This document shows, one piece after another, positions 24,069-32,843 of a stretch of DNA of 64,000 bases. Below the pieces are notes generated by a model. It made no database searches, was not told where the DNA came from, and was given only the letters and a program-made list of their open reading frames with translations. The position numbers and the translations under genes were made by a program. Every line of letters begins with the position of its first letter. Position 1 is the stretch's first letter. Source of the DNA: JACKIC01 sp964392305 (GTDB taxonomy: Bacteria > Planctomycetota > UBA1135 > UBA2386); contig CAYMPV010000023.1 of the NCBI GenBank assembly GCA_964392305.1, positions 1 to 64,000 of the forward strand, read 5' to 3'.

Positions 24069-24614
24069 ATGTCCAGCAGCCGCCAGATCGCCGACGAGAA
24101 CCAGCCGGATCACCAAGGCGGCTTCACGCTGCGCCACGAGTTGCGCGACGGCGACGAGGCGGCGGTGCGCAGCATCGTCGCGTCGACCGGGTTCTTCTCG
24201 CCGGCCGAGATCGACATCGCCGTGGAGCTGGTGCAGGAACGGCGCCGGAAGGGCGACGCCTCGGGTTATCACTTCGTGTTCCTCGATGCGCCGATCGACG
24301 GCGACTCGCGCACGCTCGGTTACGCCTGCTTCGGCCCGATCGACGGCACCGTTTCCAGCTTCGATCTCTACTGGATCGCCGTCGCCCAAACGCAACGCGG
24401 CCGTGGGCTCGGCGGGGTGTTGCTGCGGGAAAGTGAACGGCGGATCGCTGCGGCGGGCGGGGGGCGCATCTACGTCGACACGTCGTCGCGTCCCCTCTAC
24501 GTGCCGACGCGCGCGTTCTACGAGCGTGCCGGCTACGTGCAAGAGGCGATGCTGACCGACTTCTACGGTCCCGGTGACGGCAAGGTCATCTACTGCAAGG
24601 TGGTGGCTGGCTGA
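24069..24614 (+). CDS. GNAT family N-acetyltransferase
   Basis: The product is 181 residues beginning 30 bp after the second ligase. The acetyl-CoA loop is QRGRGLGGVLLRESERR (Q/R-x-x-G-x-G), preceded by FDLYWIAVAQTQ and followed by FYERAGYVQEAMLTDFYG. The family transfers acetyl groups to amines. By analogy with AblA/AblB, where a KamA partner and a GNAT make N-epsilon-acetyl-beta-lysine, it may acetylate beta-lysine or the ligated product. It is shorter than AblB, so orthology is not claimed. It ends the operon and is convergent with the next gene. Confidence 0.82.
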   Translation: MSSSRQIADENQPDHQGGFTLRHELRDGDEAAVRSIVASTGFFSPAEIDIAVELVQERRRKGDASGYHFVFLDAPIDGDSRTLGYACFGPIDGTVSSFDLYWIAVAQTQRGRGLGGVLLRESERRIAAAGGGRIYVDTSSRPLYVPTRAFYERAGYVQEAMLTDFYGPGDGKVIYCKVVAG

Positions 24615-24630
24615 TCGCGTCGTGGCGCGC

Positions 24631-25533
24631 TCACCGCGTGGGGGCGAAGCCTGACGTGCGTGTCGCGGCGACCTTGGGCGTCGCGGCGACGCGGCGTTCG
24701 GCGGGCGCGTGCAGAGCCAACGCGCGCAGCCAGAAGCGCGCCAGCCAGTCGGTGAACGGCAACGTCGGCGGCACGTGCTCACCCGTGTCCGGGATCAGCG
24801 CCGCGGCCCGGCCGCCGGTGCTGGTGCGCGCGGTGAGTCGGCGGCGACCGAAGGCGACGCCGGTGCACGCCGTGAACTGCAACTCGCCGGGCGCCGGCAG
24901 CGTCAGCGCGCCGTGCCCTCGGAACGGCGGCCGCTGCAAGACGGCGGCGGCATGCTCGAGGGCGCGTTGGCTCGTGGCGCGCACGGTGACCTGTTCGGCC
25001 CGGACCGTGGCCCGCAGTTCCTGCCGCCACGGCCACGCGAAGTGACGTTCCCAGTCGCCGGCGAAGTCGAAGGTGACGAGGGCCGCTTCGACGGCGCCGC
25101 AGGCGACCAACCAGACCTCGGGCGGATCGCCGGCGCGCAGGATGCCGCGCGCGGTCTGCAGGAACGCGTCGAGCTCGGCCACCGCGCGGTTGCGGTCGCC
25201 GCCGCCCAGGGCGACGTCGCGCGCCGCCGTCGAGCTCAGCAGGGTCACGGGCGCGGGCCCGGTCGGCCGGCGGCGCAGGTTCTCGAGCACGATCTGATCG
25301 CTGCGGCCGCGCGGCCGCAGCGCCAGACCGCTGCGGTCGACGGCGATGCCGAGGTCCCACAGCGGGCCGCTCGCATCGCCCGCGCCGAGCACGAAGTCCT
25401 CCGGATCACGGGGCAGGTCGGTCAACTCCAGCGGCGTTGCTGACGCCGGTTCCGCCGCTCGCAGGCCGCCGAGATCGCGGGCGTGCAGGCCGTGGGCGAG
25501 CAGCAGCAGCAGCGGTCGGGCGGCGGTCGTCAC
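24631..25533 (-). CDS. Hypothetical protein
   Basis: The product is 300 residues from the GTG at 25531-25533, preceded by an AGAGAGG-type ribosome-binding site. An in-frame extension upstream lacks good starts. The N-terminus (LLLLLAHGLHARDLGGL) and AVAELDAFLQTARGILRAG vaguely recall alkaline-phosphatase/phosphodiesterase-like proteins, but the metal ligands expected there are missing. It may therefore be a degenerate relative or unrelated. The C-terminus is Arg/Ala/Thr-rich. No signal peptide is certain. It is convergent with the GNAT gene and divergent from the GH172-like gene. Confidence 0.5.
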   Translation of the reverse strand: MTTAARPLLLLLAHGLHARDLGGLRAAEPASATPLELTDLPRDPEDFVLGAGDASGPLWDLGIAVDRSGLALRPRGRSDQIVLENLRRRPTGPAPVTLLSSTAARDVALGGGDRNRAVAELDAFLQTARGILRAGDPPEVWLVACGAVEAALVTFDFAGDWERHFAWPWRQELRATVRAEQVTVRATSQRALEHAAAVLQRPPFRGHGALTLPAPGELQFTACTGVAFGRRRLTARTSTGGRAAALIPDTGEHVPPTLPFTDWLARFWLRALALHAPAERRVAATPKVAATRTSGFAPTR

Positions 25534-25684
25534 CGGCCTCTCTTCGGTAGACAGCAAGTCACGTCTGCAGTCCGGTTCGCCGACCGCGGGTCGCCGTCTT
25601 CGCACGATCTTCAAGTGCCGGTATCCTTCCGCTGGCTTCGCGGTCCCCCCGCGCGGCATCGGTGCCCTCCGTTTCCCGTTCCGC

Positions 25685-27739
25685 ATGCATCGCCCTTCCC
25701 TGTACAGAGCCCTCGCCGGTGTGCTGGTCCTGACCGGCGGCGTGGCGGCGCAGAACCGGAGCGACGACAGCGACTACTTCAGCCGCCTGTTCCCGAGCCG
25801 CGTCAAGACGGTCGTCAAGGCCAGCTACGACCCCGACGATCGTCTCAACGCGCCCAATCAGGGCAACGACGACGGCTTCACCGGTCAGAACCACTGCGAG
25901 TCGTACCGCGCCTACGACAACGGCACCCCGTTGGCGATGCTGGCGCACTTCGAAGGGCGCGCGGGTGTGCTCGGCCTGTTCTTCCGCAACTTCTGGAGCG
26001 ACGCCGCCGGCGCCGCGCCGTATCCGGGTGAGAACAACCGCACGCGCGTGTGGGTCGACAACCAGCTCGTGCACGACTTGCCGTTGCGCGACTGCTTCCG
26101 CAACTCGGGGGATCCTGGTGGGCAGGTGCCGCCGTTCACGGGCCCGTTCACCGGCCACCGTTCGGGTGGTCACGTGACCCACGCGCAGCTGCGGTGGACG
26201 GACAGCTTCCGACTCGGGCTCGACGACGATCCGTACTTCAACGCGGCGCGATTCCATCGCGTGTCGGCGACGCTGGCCTCACCCGAAGGCGAACTGCCGG
26301 TCCCGGACCTCGCCGGCTGGGAGTACATCGCACGCAACCGCGGCCAGTGGCCGCACCGCAGCCGGCGCGTGGCGACGACGACGACGTTGCCGATCGCGGG
26401 CGGCGGCGGCACCGCCAGCCTGATGTTGACCGGGCCGAGCACGTTGCTCGAGCTGACCGTGCACGTGCCGCAGCACGTCGACTACCGAGGCCTGCGCGCG
26501 CGGTTCACGTGGGACCAGGCGGCGCGCCCGCAGGTCGACGTGCCGCTGCGCCTGCTCGGCGCGATGGCCCTGCCGCCGCACTCGTTCCCGGTCGACGGCT
26601 TGCTCTACAACAACGACGGCGACCGGCGCATCACCTGCTACTTCCCGATGCACTTCGCGATCAACGCGCGCCTGCAGTTCATCAACGACAACGCGCAGGC
26701 GGTGCCGCTGCAGGTCACCTATGCGCAGAAGCCGGGCAAACACCCGGCGCCGTGGGGGCACTTCCACGCGATCTACCGCAGCGAGCAGACCGGCACCGGC
26801 GAGCCGTTCGTCGGTCCGCACCTGACCGACATGCGCGGCACCCTGCGCATGGTCCTGCTCGAGGACAGCATGGACAACACGGGGCAGATCCCCAACATGA
26901 CCACGACGCACCTCGAGGGTGACCTGTGCGTGCGCATCAACGGCAACCGCGGCGACGACCACTCGTTCGCAGCGTCGGAGACCAGCATCGGTCGCTGGGG
27001 TTGGTACCTGACGCCCGCCGACCAGCCGTTCGTGCAGGACACGTCGTTCAACTCGGGGCTGATGTTCGCGGCGCTGCCCAACAACTTCGCCGAGGCGCGG
27101 CGCATCATGGGTTCGACCTACGTGTTCGACCCGGTGCACTTCGTCAGCGGTCTGGACATGCTGCTCGAGCACGGCGTGCAGAACACCGCCAACGCCAACT
27201 ACGGCCTGCTGGCATTCGTCTATGCCGAGCCCGGCGCCGCGCGCCGCACGATCGCCGAGATCGACATCGGCAACACCTCGACCAACGACCCGCTCGGCGA
27301 GCCCGCGCACAACGTGTCGTTCACGGCCTGGAACACCTACACGCAGCAGGGCCAGTTCATGCGCGACCAGTTCTACGGCACGCCGCTGGTCACCGAGTCG
27401 GTCCGACACATCCGCGACTTCCTGCGTTTCGACGTGGTGCGCAGCGACGACAAGCAGCAGCACCGCGGCGTCTGCGTCGGTCTGCGCCTCGATCGCCTCG
27501 GCGGTTCGACGCTCGGCATCTGCCAGGCCGACGTCCGGGTCAACGGCCAGCCCGCGGGCCTGCTGCACGTCTACACCCACAACGTGGTGTTCCCGTGGAA
27601 GGAAGGCGGCGAGTGTGAGGTCGAGCTGCCGCGCGCCTTGACCGACGGTCTGTCGCAGTTCACGGTCGAGATCCGGCCGCGGCTCGGCAGCGATCCGCTC
27701 AACGTCGCGCGCGTGTTCGTCTACGAGTACACGAAGTAG
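25685..27739 (+). CDS. Secreted DUF2961/GH172-like protein
   Basis: The product is 684 residues with a signal peptide ending GGVAAQN. The N-terminal half carries DUF2961 features (SYDPDDRLNAPNQGNDDG, GVLGLFFRNFWSD, VWVDNQLVHDLPLRDCF, FPMHFAINARLQFIND). Other members of this family, renamed GH172, act on fructose- or arabinose-containing sugars. The second half repeats a similar jelly-roll-like layout (THLEGDLCVRINGN, FDPVHFVSGLDMLLEHG). It probably degrades extracellular polysaccharide. It is not linked to other carbohydrate-degradation genes, and the substrate is unknown. Confidence 0.8.
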   Translation: MHRPSLYRALAGVLVLTGGVAAQNRSDDSDYFSRLFPSRVKTVVKASYDPDDRLNAPNQGNDDGFTGQNHCESYRAYDNGTPLAMLAHFEGRAGVLGLFFRNFWSDAAGAAPYPGENNRTRVWVDNQLVHDLPLRDCFRNSGDPGGQVPPFTGPFTGHRSGGHVTHAQLRWTDSFRLGLDDDPYFNAARFHRVSATLASPEGELPVPDLAGWEYIARNRGQWPHRSRRVATTTTLPIAGGGGTASLMLTGPSTLLELTVHVPQHVDYRGLRARFTWDQAARPQVDVPLRLLGAMALPPHSFPVDGLLYNNDGDRRITCYFPMHFAINARLQFINDNAQAVPLQVTYAQKPGKHPAPWGHFHAIYRSEQTGTGEPFVGPHLTDMRGTLRMVLLEDSMDNTGQIPNMTTTHLEGDLCVRINGNRGDDHSFAASETSIGRWGWYLTPADQPFVQDTSFNSGLMFAALPNNFAEARRIMGSTYVFDPVHFVSGLDMLLEHGVQNTANANYGLLAFVYAEPGAARRTIAEIDIGNTSTNDPLGEPAHNVSFTAWNTYTQQGQFMRDQFYGTPLVTESVRHIRDFLRFDVVRSDDKQQHRGVCVGLRLDRLGGSTLGICQADVRVNGQPAGLLHVYTHNVVFPWKEGGECEVELPRALTDGLSQFTVEIRPRLGSDPLNVARVFVYEYTK

Positions 27740-27745
27740 CGGTCG

Positions 27746-29362
27746 CTACGCGGGCTCGAGGGTGACGAACAGCGAATCGTGCGCGAACAGCAGCACGAAC
27801 AGCTCACGCAGCGTGGCGTCGTCGCGCGTCGTCGCCGGCAGCGACGGGTGGCTGTCGAGGAACGCGCGCACCTGGTCGAGCGCCGTGTGGTCGTGGCGCA
27901 GGCGCACGTCGGCGTAGGAGTTCGCGGTCGGCAGCGGCTCGCGCTGCAGGTGCTCACGCACGTTGGCGGACAGCCGATTGGCCGTCGCGTACGGGGTCAG
28001 GCCGAACACGATCGGCCGTTGCTCGAGCGGATCGGCCCACGGCAGCCAGCGGCCGAGCTGGCCGTCGAGGTCGGGCAGGCGCAGCTCGGGGTGCCGTTGC
28101 GCCAGTTCGAACGCGGCGAACAGGTGGTGGTAGAGCGGATTGGGGGCGCGGCGCCCCAGGCGCAGCGCTGCGGTCGCGGCGAGGAACGCGTCTTCACCGG
28201 CGAAGTCGACGTGCGCCGGCAGCCGCAGCGCGTGGTCGTGCCCACCGAGCACCAGCCCGGTGGCACCGAGTTGCTCGGCGAAGACGGCGGCGTCGTGGTC
28301 GCCGCGACGCAGCGCGCGCACCTGCGGCGCGCGCAACACCACGTCGCCGTCGCCGGTGCGGCTCGGCACACGGCCTCCCAGCAACGCCAGCCGCTGCAGG
28401 CGCAACCGGTGGCGCAGGCCGTGGCCCTCGCCGACGAAGGTCGGGTGCGGCGTCGGCGCCAGCACCATCCGCGGCGGCGCGTCGCCGCGCCGGCAGCAGA
28501 CCACGAAGTTGCTGCGCAGTTCCTGCCACAGGTCGAGGTAGTTGAGCACGAAGCTCTGGTCGCGGTCCTGCAGGCCGAGTCGTTCGGCCATGCGGTCGGG
28601 CTGGCCCCACGGACGGTGGAACCAGTGTTCGGGCCGCAGTCCCGCGGCTTGCAGCATTGCGCCGAGCTGAAACGCCGTGAAGCCGCGGTCGCCGGCGTGC
28701 AGGAAGCCATCGACGACGCCGGCGTCGTTCCGGCTGTCGGCGTAGTTGACGAACGCCCAACGCAACGGATGGTTGGCCGGCAGGCCGCGCATCAGCCCGC
28801 GCAACGCGCGTGGGTGGCTGCGATCGCCGGCGTGCAGTCCCAGCAGTCGCGCCAGGCGTTGGATCTGGAACACCCGCGTGCGGGAGTATTGCGGATAGAC
28901 CATCAGCCGCAGCACGCCGCCCGGCGTCAGCCGTTGCCGCAACCGCTTCAGCGCGGTCAGCGGATCGGCCAGGTTCATCAGCACGCCGTAACACTCGATC
29001 AGGTCGAACGTGCCCTCGGGCCAGGTGCTCTCGTCGGCGAGGTCGACGGGTGCGAACTGGACGTGTTTCATGCCGCGCAGCCGGCAGCGCCGCCGCGCGA
29101 TCGCCAGGCTGCGGGTGCTGAAATCGGTGGCCAGGATCTCGGCACGCGGGTTGGCGACGCCGAACAGATACGGTTCGAACGTGCCGCAGCCGGCGACCCA
29201 GATGCGCGGCCGGGCCGGCGCCGCGCCGCTGCCGCAGCGATCCCACAACCACGCGACGTGCAGTTCCCACGGGTGCGTGCTCGGCAACGAGGCCAGCAGC
29301 GGCACCTGTGGGTAGGGCCAGGCTTCGTACTGGGCGCGCAGGACGGGGGTCTTGGTGGGCAT
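27746..29362 (-). CDS. Class I methyltransferase with large C-terminal extension
   Basis: The product is 538 residues. An N-terminal methyltransferase domain (about residues 35-190) contains RIWVAGCGTFEPYLFGVANP (motif I), EILATDFSTRSLAIARRR, FDLIECYGVLMNLADPL and LTPGGVLRLMVYP. The YEAWPYPQVPL start is seen in a group that methylates small molecules or proteins using tetratricopeptide context. The remaining about 300 residues (from DQSFVLNYLDLWQELRSNF) are not recognised and include PNPLYHHLFAAFELAQRHPE. Substrate unknown. It is convergent with the GH172-like gene, with only 6 bp between them. Confidence 0.75.
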   Translation of the reverse strand: MPTKTPVLRAQYEAWPYPQVPLLASLPSTHPWELHVAWLWDRCGSGAAPARPRIWVAGCGTFEPYLFGVANPRAEILATDFSTRSLAIARRRCRLRGMKHVQFAPVDLADESTWPEGTFDLIECYGVLMNLADPLTALKRLRQRLTPGGVLRLMVYPQYSRTRVFQIQRLARLLGLHAGDRSHPRALRGLMRGLPANHPLRWAFVNYADSRNDAGVVDGFLHAGDRGFTAFQLGAMLQAAGLRPEHWFHRPWGQPDRMAERLGLQDRDQSFVLNYLDLWQELRSNFVVCCRRGDAPPRMVLAPTPHPTFVGEGHGLRHRLRLQRLALLGGRVPSRTGDGDVVLRAPQVRALRRGDHDAAVFAEQLGATGLVLGGHDHALRLPAHVDFAGEDAFLAATAALRLGRRAPNPLYHHLFAAFELAQRHPELRLPDLDGQLGRWLPWADPLEQRPIVFGLTPYATANRLSANVREHLQREPLPTANSYADVRLRHDHTALDQVRAFLDSHPSLPATTRDDATLRELFVLLFAHDSLFVTLEPA

Positions 29363-29520
29363 GATCCGGTGACCCTGGTCTATCGGCAGAACGACGGTCC
29401 GGGATCGACCCGGGTCGAAGGCCCGGATCCGTTGGCAACGGCGCTTGCGGGTCGGAACGCGTGCAACACGTGTGAGGTGCGCTTGCCCGAGTGCGACCGG
29501 ATCGGCATCATCGTCGCCCC

Positions 29521-29979
29521 GTGGTGAAGATCGAACTCGCGGTGAACGGCCGCAGCTGGTCCGTCGACGTAGAGCCCGCGATGCCCCTGCTGTGGGTGCT
29601 GCGCGACGTGCTCGCGTTGACCGGCACCAAGTTCGGTTGCGGCATCGGCGCCTGCGGCGCCTGTTCGGTCTGGATCGACGGACAGCCGACCTATTCGTGC
29701 CTGCTGCCCGCCGCCGCGGCGGTCGGTCGGCAGATCACCACCATCGAGGGCCTCGTGGAGGACTCGCGCGCCGCGCCGGTGTTCCAGGCCTGGTGCGACG
29801 CGGCCGTGCCGCAGTGCGGCTATTGCCAGCCGGCCCAGGTGATGCGCGCGGCGGCGCTGGCGCGGCGGGAGCCTGCGCCCGACGAAGCGGCGGTGATCGC
29901 CGAGATGGATCGGGTGCTGTGCCGCTGCGGCACGCAACCGCGCATCCGCGCCGCCTTGGAGCAGTGTCTGCGGCGATGA
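29521..29979 (+). CDS. iorA: [2Fe-2S] subunit of IorAB-type molybdenum hydroxylase
   Basis: The product is about 152 residues from a GTG at 29521 (29524 is equally possible). The N-terminal plant-type ferredoxin domain has TKFGCGIGACGACSVWIDG with the downstream Cys in YSCLLP. The C-terminal four-helix domain binds the second cluster through CGYCQPAQVM and LCRCGTQPRIR. It is homologous to the small subunit of isoquinoline 1-oxidoreductase and related aldehyde/N-heterocycle dehydrogenases. It transfers electrons from the molybdenum cofactor to an acceptor. The stop overlaps the large-subunit start as ATGA. Confidence 0.93.
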   Translation: MVKIELAVNGRSWSVDVEPAMPLLWVLRDVLALTGTKFGCGIGACGACSVWIDGQPTYSCLLPAAAAVGRQITTIEGLVEDSRAAPVFQAWCDAAVPQCGYCQPAQVMRAAALARREPAPDEAAVIAEMDRVLCRCGTQPRIRAALEQCLRR

Positions 29980-32111
29980 CGAAGCCCGCCGCGACCCCCG
30001 GACTGCTGAGCATCCGCCGCCGCGACTTCCTGTTGCTGGGTGGCGCCGGTGGTGCCGGCATCCTGCTCGGCATCTGGTACGGGCGGCGCAAGGAACGTTG
30101 GCTCAAGCGAGTGCCCGAGCGACCCGGCGTACTGTCTCCGAGCGTGTTCGTCGCCGTGGAGCCGGACGGCACCGTCGTGGTGTGGGTGACCAAGAGCGAA
30201 CTCGGCCAAGGCGTCTTCACGGTCCTGCCGATGCTCGTCGCCGAGGAACTCGACGCCGACTGGGCGAAGGTGCGTCCGGTCCAGGCCTTGGCGAGTTTGA
30301 CCTACGGTGACCAACTCACCGCGGTCAGTTCGAGCCTGCGCTCGCTGTTCGTCGACCTGCGGCTCGCCGGCGCCGCGGCGCGGGAGATGCTCGTGGCTGC
30401 GGCGGCCGCGACCTTGGGGGTGCCTGGCGCCGAGTTGTCGACCGAAGCCGGGTTCGTGACGCATCGGCCATCGGGTCGTCGCCTGGCCTACGGCGCACTG
30501 GTTTCGCGCGCGGCCGGGCTGCCGGTGCCGGCGGCTCCGCGCCTCAAGGACGCGGCTGAGTTCCGGCTGATCGGCACCTCGGTGCCGCGCCTCGATCTGC
30601 AGGCGAAGATCCGTGGCGAGGCGATCTTCGGTCTCGATGTGCGTCTGCCCGGGCAGCGGTTCGCCGTGGTCGCGCGCGCGCCGCGGTTGGGTGCCGTGCT
30701 CGAGAGTTGGGACGACGCCCAGGCCCGTGCCGTGCCGGGCGTCGAACGGATCGTGCCGATCGCGAGCGGCATCGCCGTGGTGGCCCGCGACACCTGGAGC
30801 GCGATGCGCGGGCGAGAGGCGTTGATCGTGCGCTGGAGCGACGGCCCGCACGCCACGGTCTCGAGTGCCCAGATTCGCGAACGGTTGGCGGCGGCGGCGG
30901 CGGGGCCGCGGGTCGATGCGGTGGTGCGACTCGAGGGTGAAGCTGGCACGGCTGGCGGGCAGACGGATGGCGGGCAGACGGCCGGCGGCGAACAGGTCGA
31001 GGCGAGTTACTCGTTGCCGTTCCTCGCGCACGCGGCGATGGAACCGATCAACGCCACGGCGTTCGTCGGTGACGGTCGCTGTGAGATCTGGGCGCCGACC
31101 CAGCACCCCGGCGGGGCGCAGGCTGCTGCGTGCCGGATCCTGGGATTGACCGAGCCCGACGTGGTCGTGCACACGACCTTCGTCGGGGGCGGCTTCGGGC
31201 GTCGCGTCGCCGATGTCGAGATCGTCGAGGTGGTCGAGATCGCGCGGCAGGTGCCGTTCCCGGTGCAGGTGGTGTGGAGTCGTGAGGACGACCTGCGACA
31301 CGACTTCTATCGGCCGTGTGCCGAGCATCGTCTGCAGGCGCGGATCGACGCTGGGCGGATCGTCGCGTGGCATCACCGGGTCGCCTGCCCGTCGATCGCG
31401 CCGCCCGGACCGATCGGACCCGACTACGAAGGCGCCGAGACCGTGCCCTACCGGATCAGCGAACTGCGCGTCGAGTGGGTCGGCATCGATCAGCCCGTGC
31501 CGATCGGGTTCTGGCGTTCGGTCGGGCATTCGCACACCGCGTTCGCCGTCGAGTGTTTCGTCGACGAGCTGGCGTTGCGCCAAGAACGCGATCCGGTCGA
31601 ACTGCGCCGCGAACTGCTGCCCGACAACCCGCGTCTGGTGGCCGTCATCGACGCCGCCGCGGCGCTGGCCGCCGCCTCCCCGGTGCCCGCCGGCAGGGCG
31701 CGAGGGTTCGCCTGCCACGCGTCGTTCGGCAGCTACGTCGCGACCGTCGCCGAGGTGGCCGAGGCAGACGGGCAGATCCGGGTGCACCGGATCTGGTGCG
31801 CGGTCGACTGCGGTGCGGTCGTGCATCCCGACGTCGTGCGTAGCCAGATCGAGGGCGGCATCGTCTTCGGCCTGTCGGCGGCCCTGCTACAGAGCATCGA
31901 AGTCTCCGGCGGTGCCGTCACCACCGACAACTTCACGACCTTTGGGTTGTTGCGCCTGGGCCAGACCCCCAAGATCGAGATCAGTCTGTTGGCCAGCGCT
32001 GCCGATGCCGGTGGCGTCGGGGAGATCGCGGTGCCACCGGTCGCGCCCGCCGTCGCCAACGCCGTCTCCCGCCTGCGCCGGATTCGCGTGCGACAATTGC
32101 CCTTGCATTGA
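29976..32111 (+). CDS. iorB: Molybdopterin subunit of IorAB-type hydroxylase, Tat-exported
   Basis: The product is 711 residues. A twin-arginine signal (SIRRRDFLLLGGAGGAG) indicates folded export to the periplasm. The Moco domains show VTKSELGQGVFTVLPML, FLAHAAMEPINATAFV, TFVGGGFGRRVADVE, GFWRSVGHSHTAFAVE and the catalytic GVGEIAVPPVAPAVANAV. The segment near residues 325-335 (TDGGQTAGGE) is a Gly-rich insertion. It would hydroxylate an aldehyde or N-heterocycle with water as the oxygen source. No cytochrome subunit or XdhC-type maturation factor is visible nearby, so the electron acceptor is unclear. The next gene starts 18 bp later. Confidence 0.93.
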   Translation: MTKPAATPGLLSIRRRDFLLLGGAGGAGILLGIWYGRRKERWLKRVPERPGVLSPSVFVAVEPDGTVVVWVTKSELGQGVFTVLPMLVAEELDADWAKVRPVQALASLTYGDQLTAVSSSLRSLFVDLRLAGAAAREMLVAAAAATLGVPGAELSTEAGFVTHRPSGRRLAYGALVSRAAGLPVPAAPRLKDAAEFRLIGTSVPRLDLQAKIRGEAIFGLDVRLPGQRFAVVARAPRLGAVLESWDDAQARAVPGVERIVPIASGIAVVARDTWSAMRGREALIVRWSDGPHATVSSAQIRERLAAAAAGPRVDAVVRLEGEAGTAGGQTDGGQTAGGEQVEASYSLPFLAHAAMEPINATAFVGDGRCEIWAPTQHPGGAQAAACRILGLTEPDVVVHTTFVGGGFGRRVADVEIVEVVEIARQVPFPVQVVWSREDDLRHDFYRPCAEHRLQARIDAGRIVAWHHRVACPSIAPPGPIGPDYEGAETVPYRISELRVEWVGIDQPVPIGFWRSVGHSHTAFAVECFVDELALRQERDPVELRRELLPDNPRLVAVIDAAAALAAASPVPAGRARGFACHASFGSYVATVAEVAEADGQIRVHRIWCAVDCGAVVHPDVVRSQIEGGIVFGLSAALLQSIEVSGGAVTTDNFTTFGLLRLGQTPKIEISLLASAADAGGVGEIAVPPVAPAVANAVSRLRRIRVRQLPLH

Positions 32112-32128
32112 CCGTCGTCCTGACCTGC

Positions 32129-32839
32129 ATGAAGAACCTCCTGCGGAATCTCCTGTGGCTGCTGCCGGCGTTGTCGGCGGTCGGTTGTTCGGCGACGGGT
32201 TATGCGATCGAGGACCTTGCCGCCGAGATCAACGCCACGCTGGACACCGCGCCCGTGCGCGTGGGGGCGGGTGATCACCTGGCCATCCGCTTCCCGTTTG
32301 CGACCGAGCTGAACCACGAGACGCGGGTCAAGACGGACGGTCGGGCGACGTTCCTGGTCGTCGACGACGTGATGGTCGAAGGGCTGACGTTCACGGAACT
32401 CAACGCCAAGCTGCGAGAGCTCTACGAGAAGGCCGGGAAGAGCAAGGAACTCACGGTCGACTTCGTCGCCGCAGCCGGTACCGAGAGCGGCAGCCCGTGG
32501 GCTGTCTACGTGGTCGGTGAGGTGCGCACTCCGGGCCCGGTGTTGTTGTCGCGCCGCCGTCTGACCCTGCTCGAGGCGATCGGCGAGGCCGGCGGCCTGC
32601 TGAAGGCGACGGCGAACCCGTGCAACATCACGCTGGTGCGGCGCATCGTCGGCACCAACCAGATGCGATCGTGGCGGCTCGACGCGCATCCGTCGGTCTG
32701 GGGCGTGGCGCCGGCCATCTTCCTGCAGCCGACCGACATCGTGCTCGTGCCCAACACCGCCATCGACGAGATCGACATCTGGGTCGACCAGTACATCCGC
32801 CAGCTGTTGCCGTTCCCCTACCTGATCGCGCCGACGTAA
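32129..32839 (+). CDS. Wza-like polysaccharide export lipoprotein
   Basis: The product is 236 residues from the ATG at 32129, which gives a clean lipoprotein signal (LLWLLPALSAVGC). The Poly_export domain is at about residues 45-115 (APVRVGAGDHLAIRFPF, VKTDGRATFLVVDDVMVEG) followed by a SLBB-like domain (YVVGEVRTPGPVLLSRRRL, LLEAIGEAGGL, FLQPTDIVLVPNTAID). It is the outer-membrane or periplasmic part of the export machine for a polysaccharide. It lies 4 bp before the Wzc-like gene. Confidence 0.9.
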   Translation: MKNLLRNLLWLLPALSAVGCSATGYAIEDLAAEINATLDTAPVRVGAGDHLAIRFPFATELNHETRVKTDGRATFLVVDDVMVEGLTFTELNAKLRELYEKAGKSKELTVDFVAAAGTESGSPWAVYVVGEVRTPGPVLLSRRRLTLLEAIGEAGGLLKATANPCNITLVRRIVGTNQMRSWRLDAHPSVWGVAPAIFLQPTDIVLVPNTAIDEIDIWVDQYIRQLLPFPYLIAPT

Positions 32840-32843
32840 GCCG

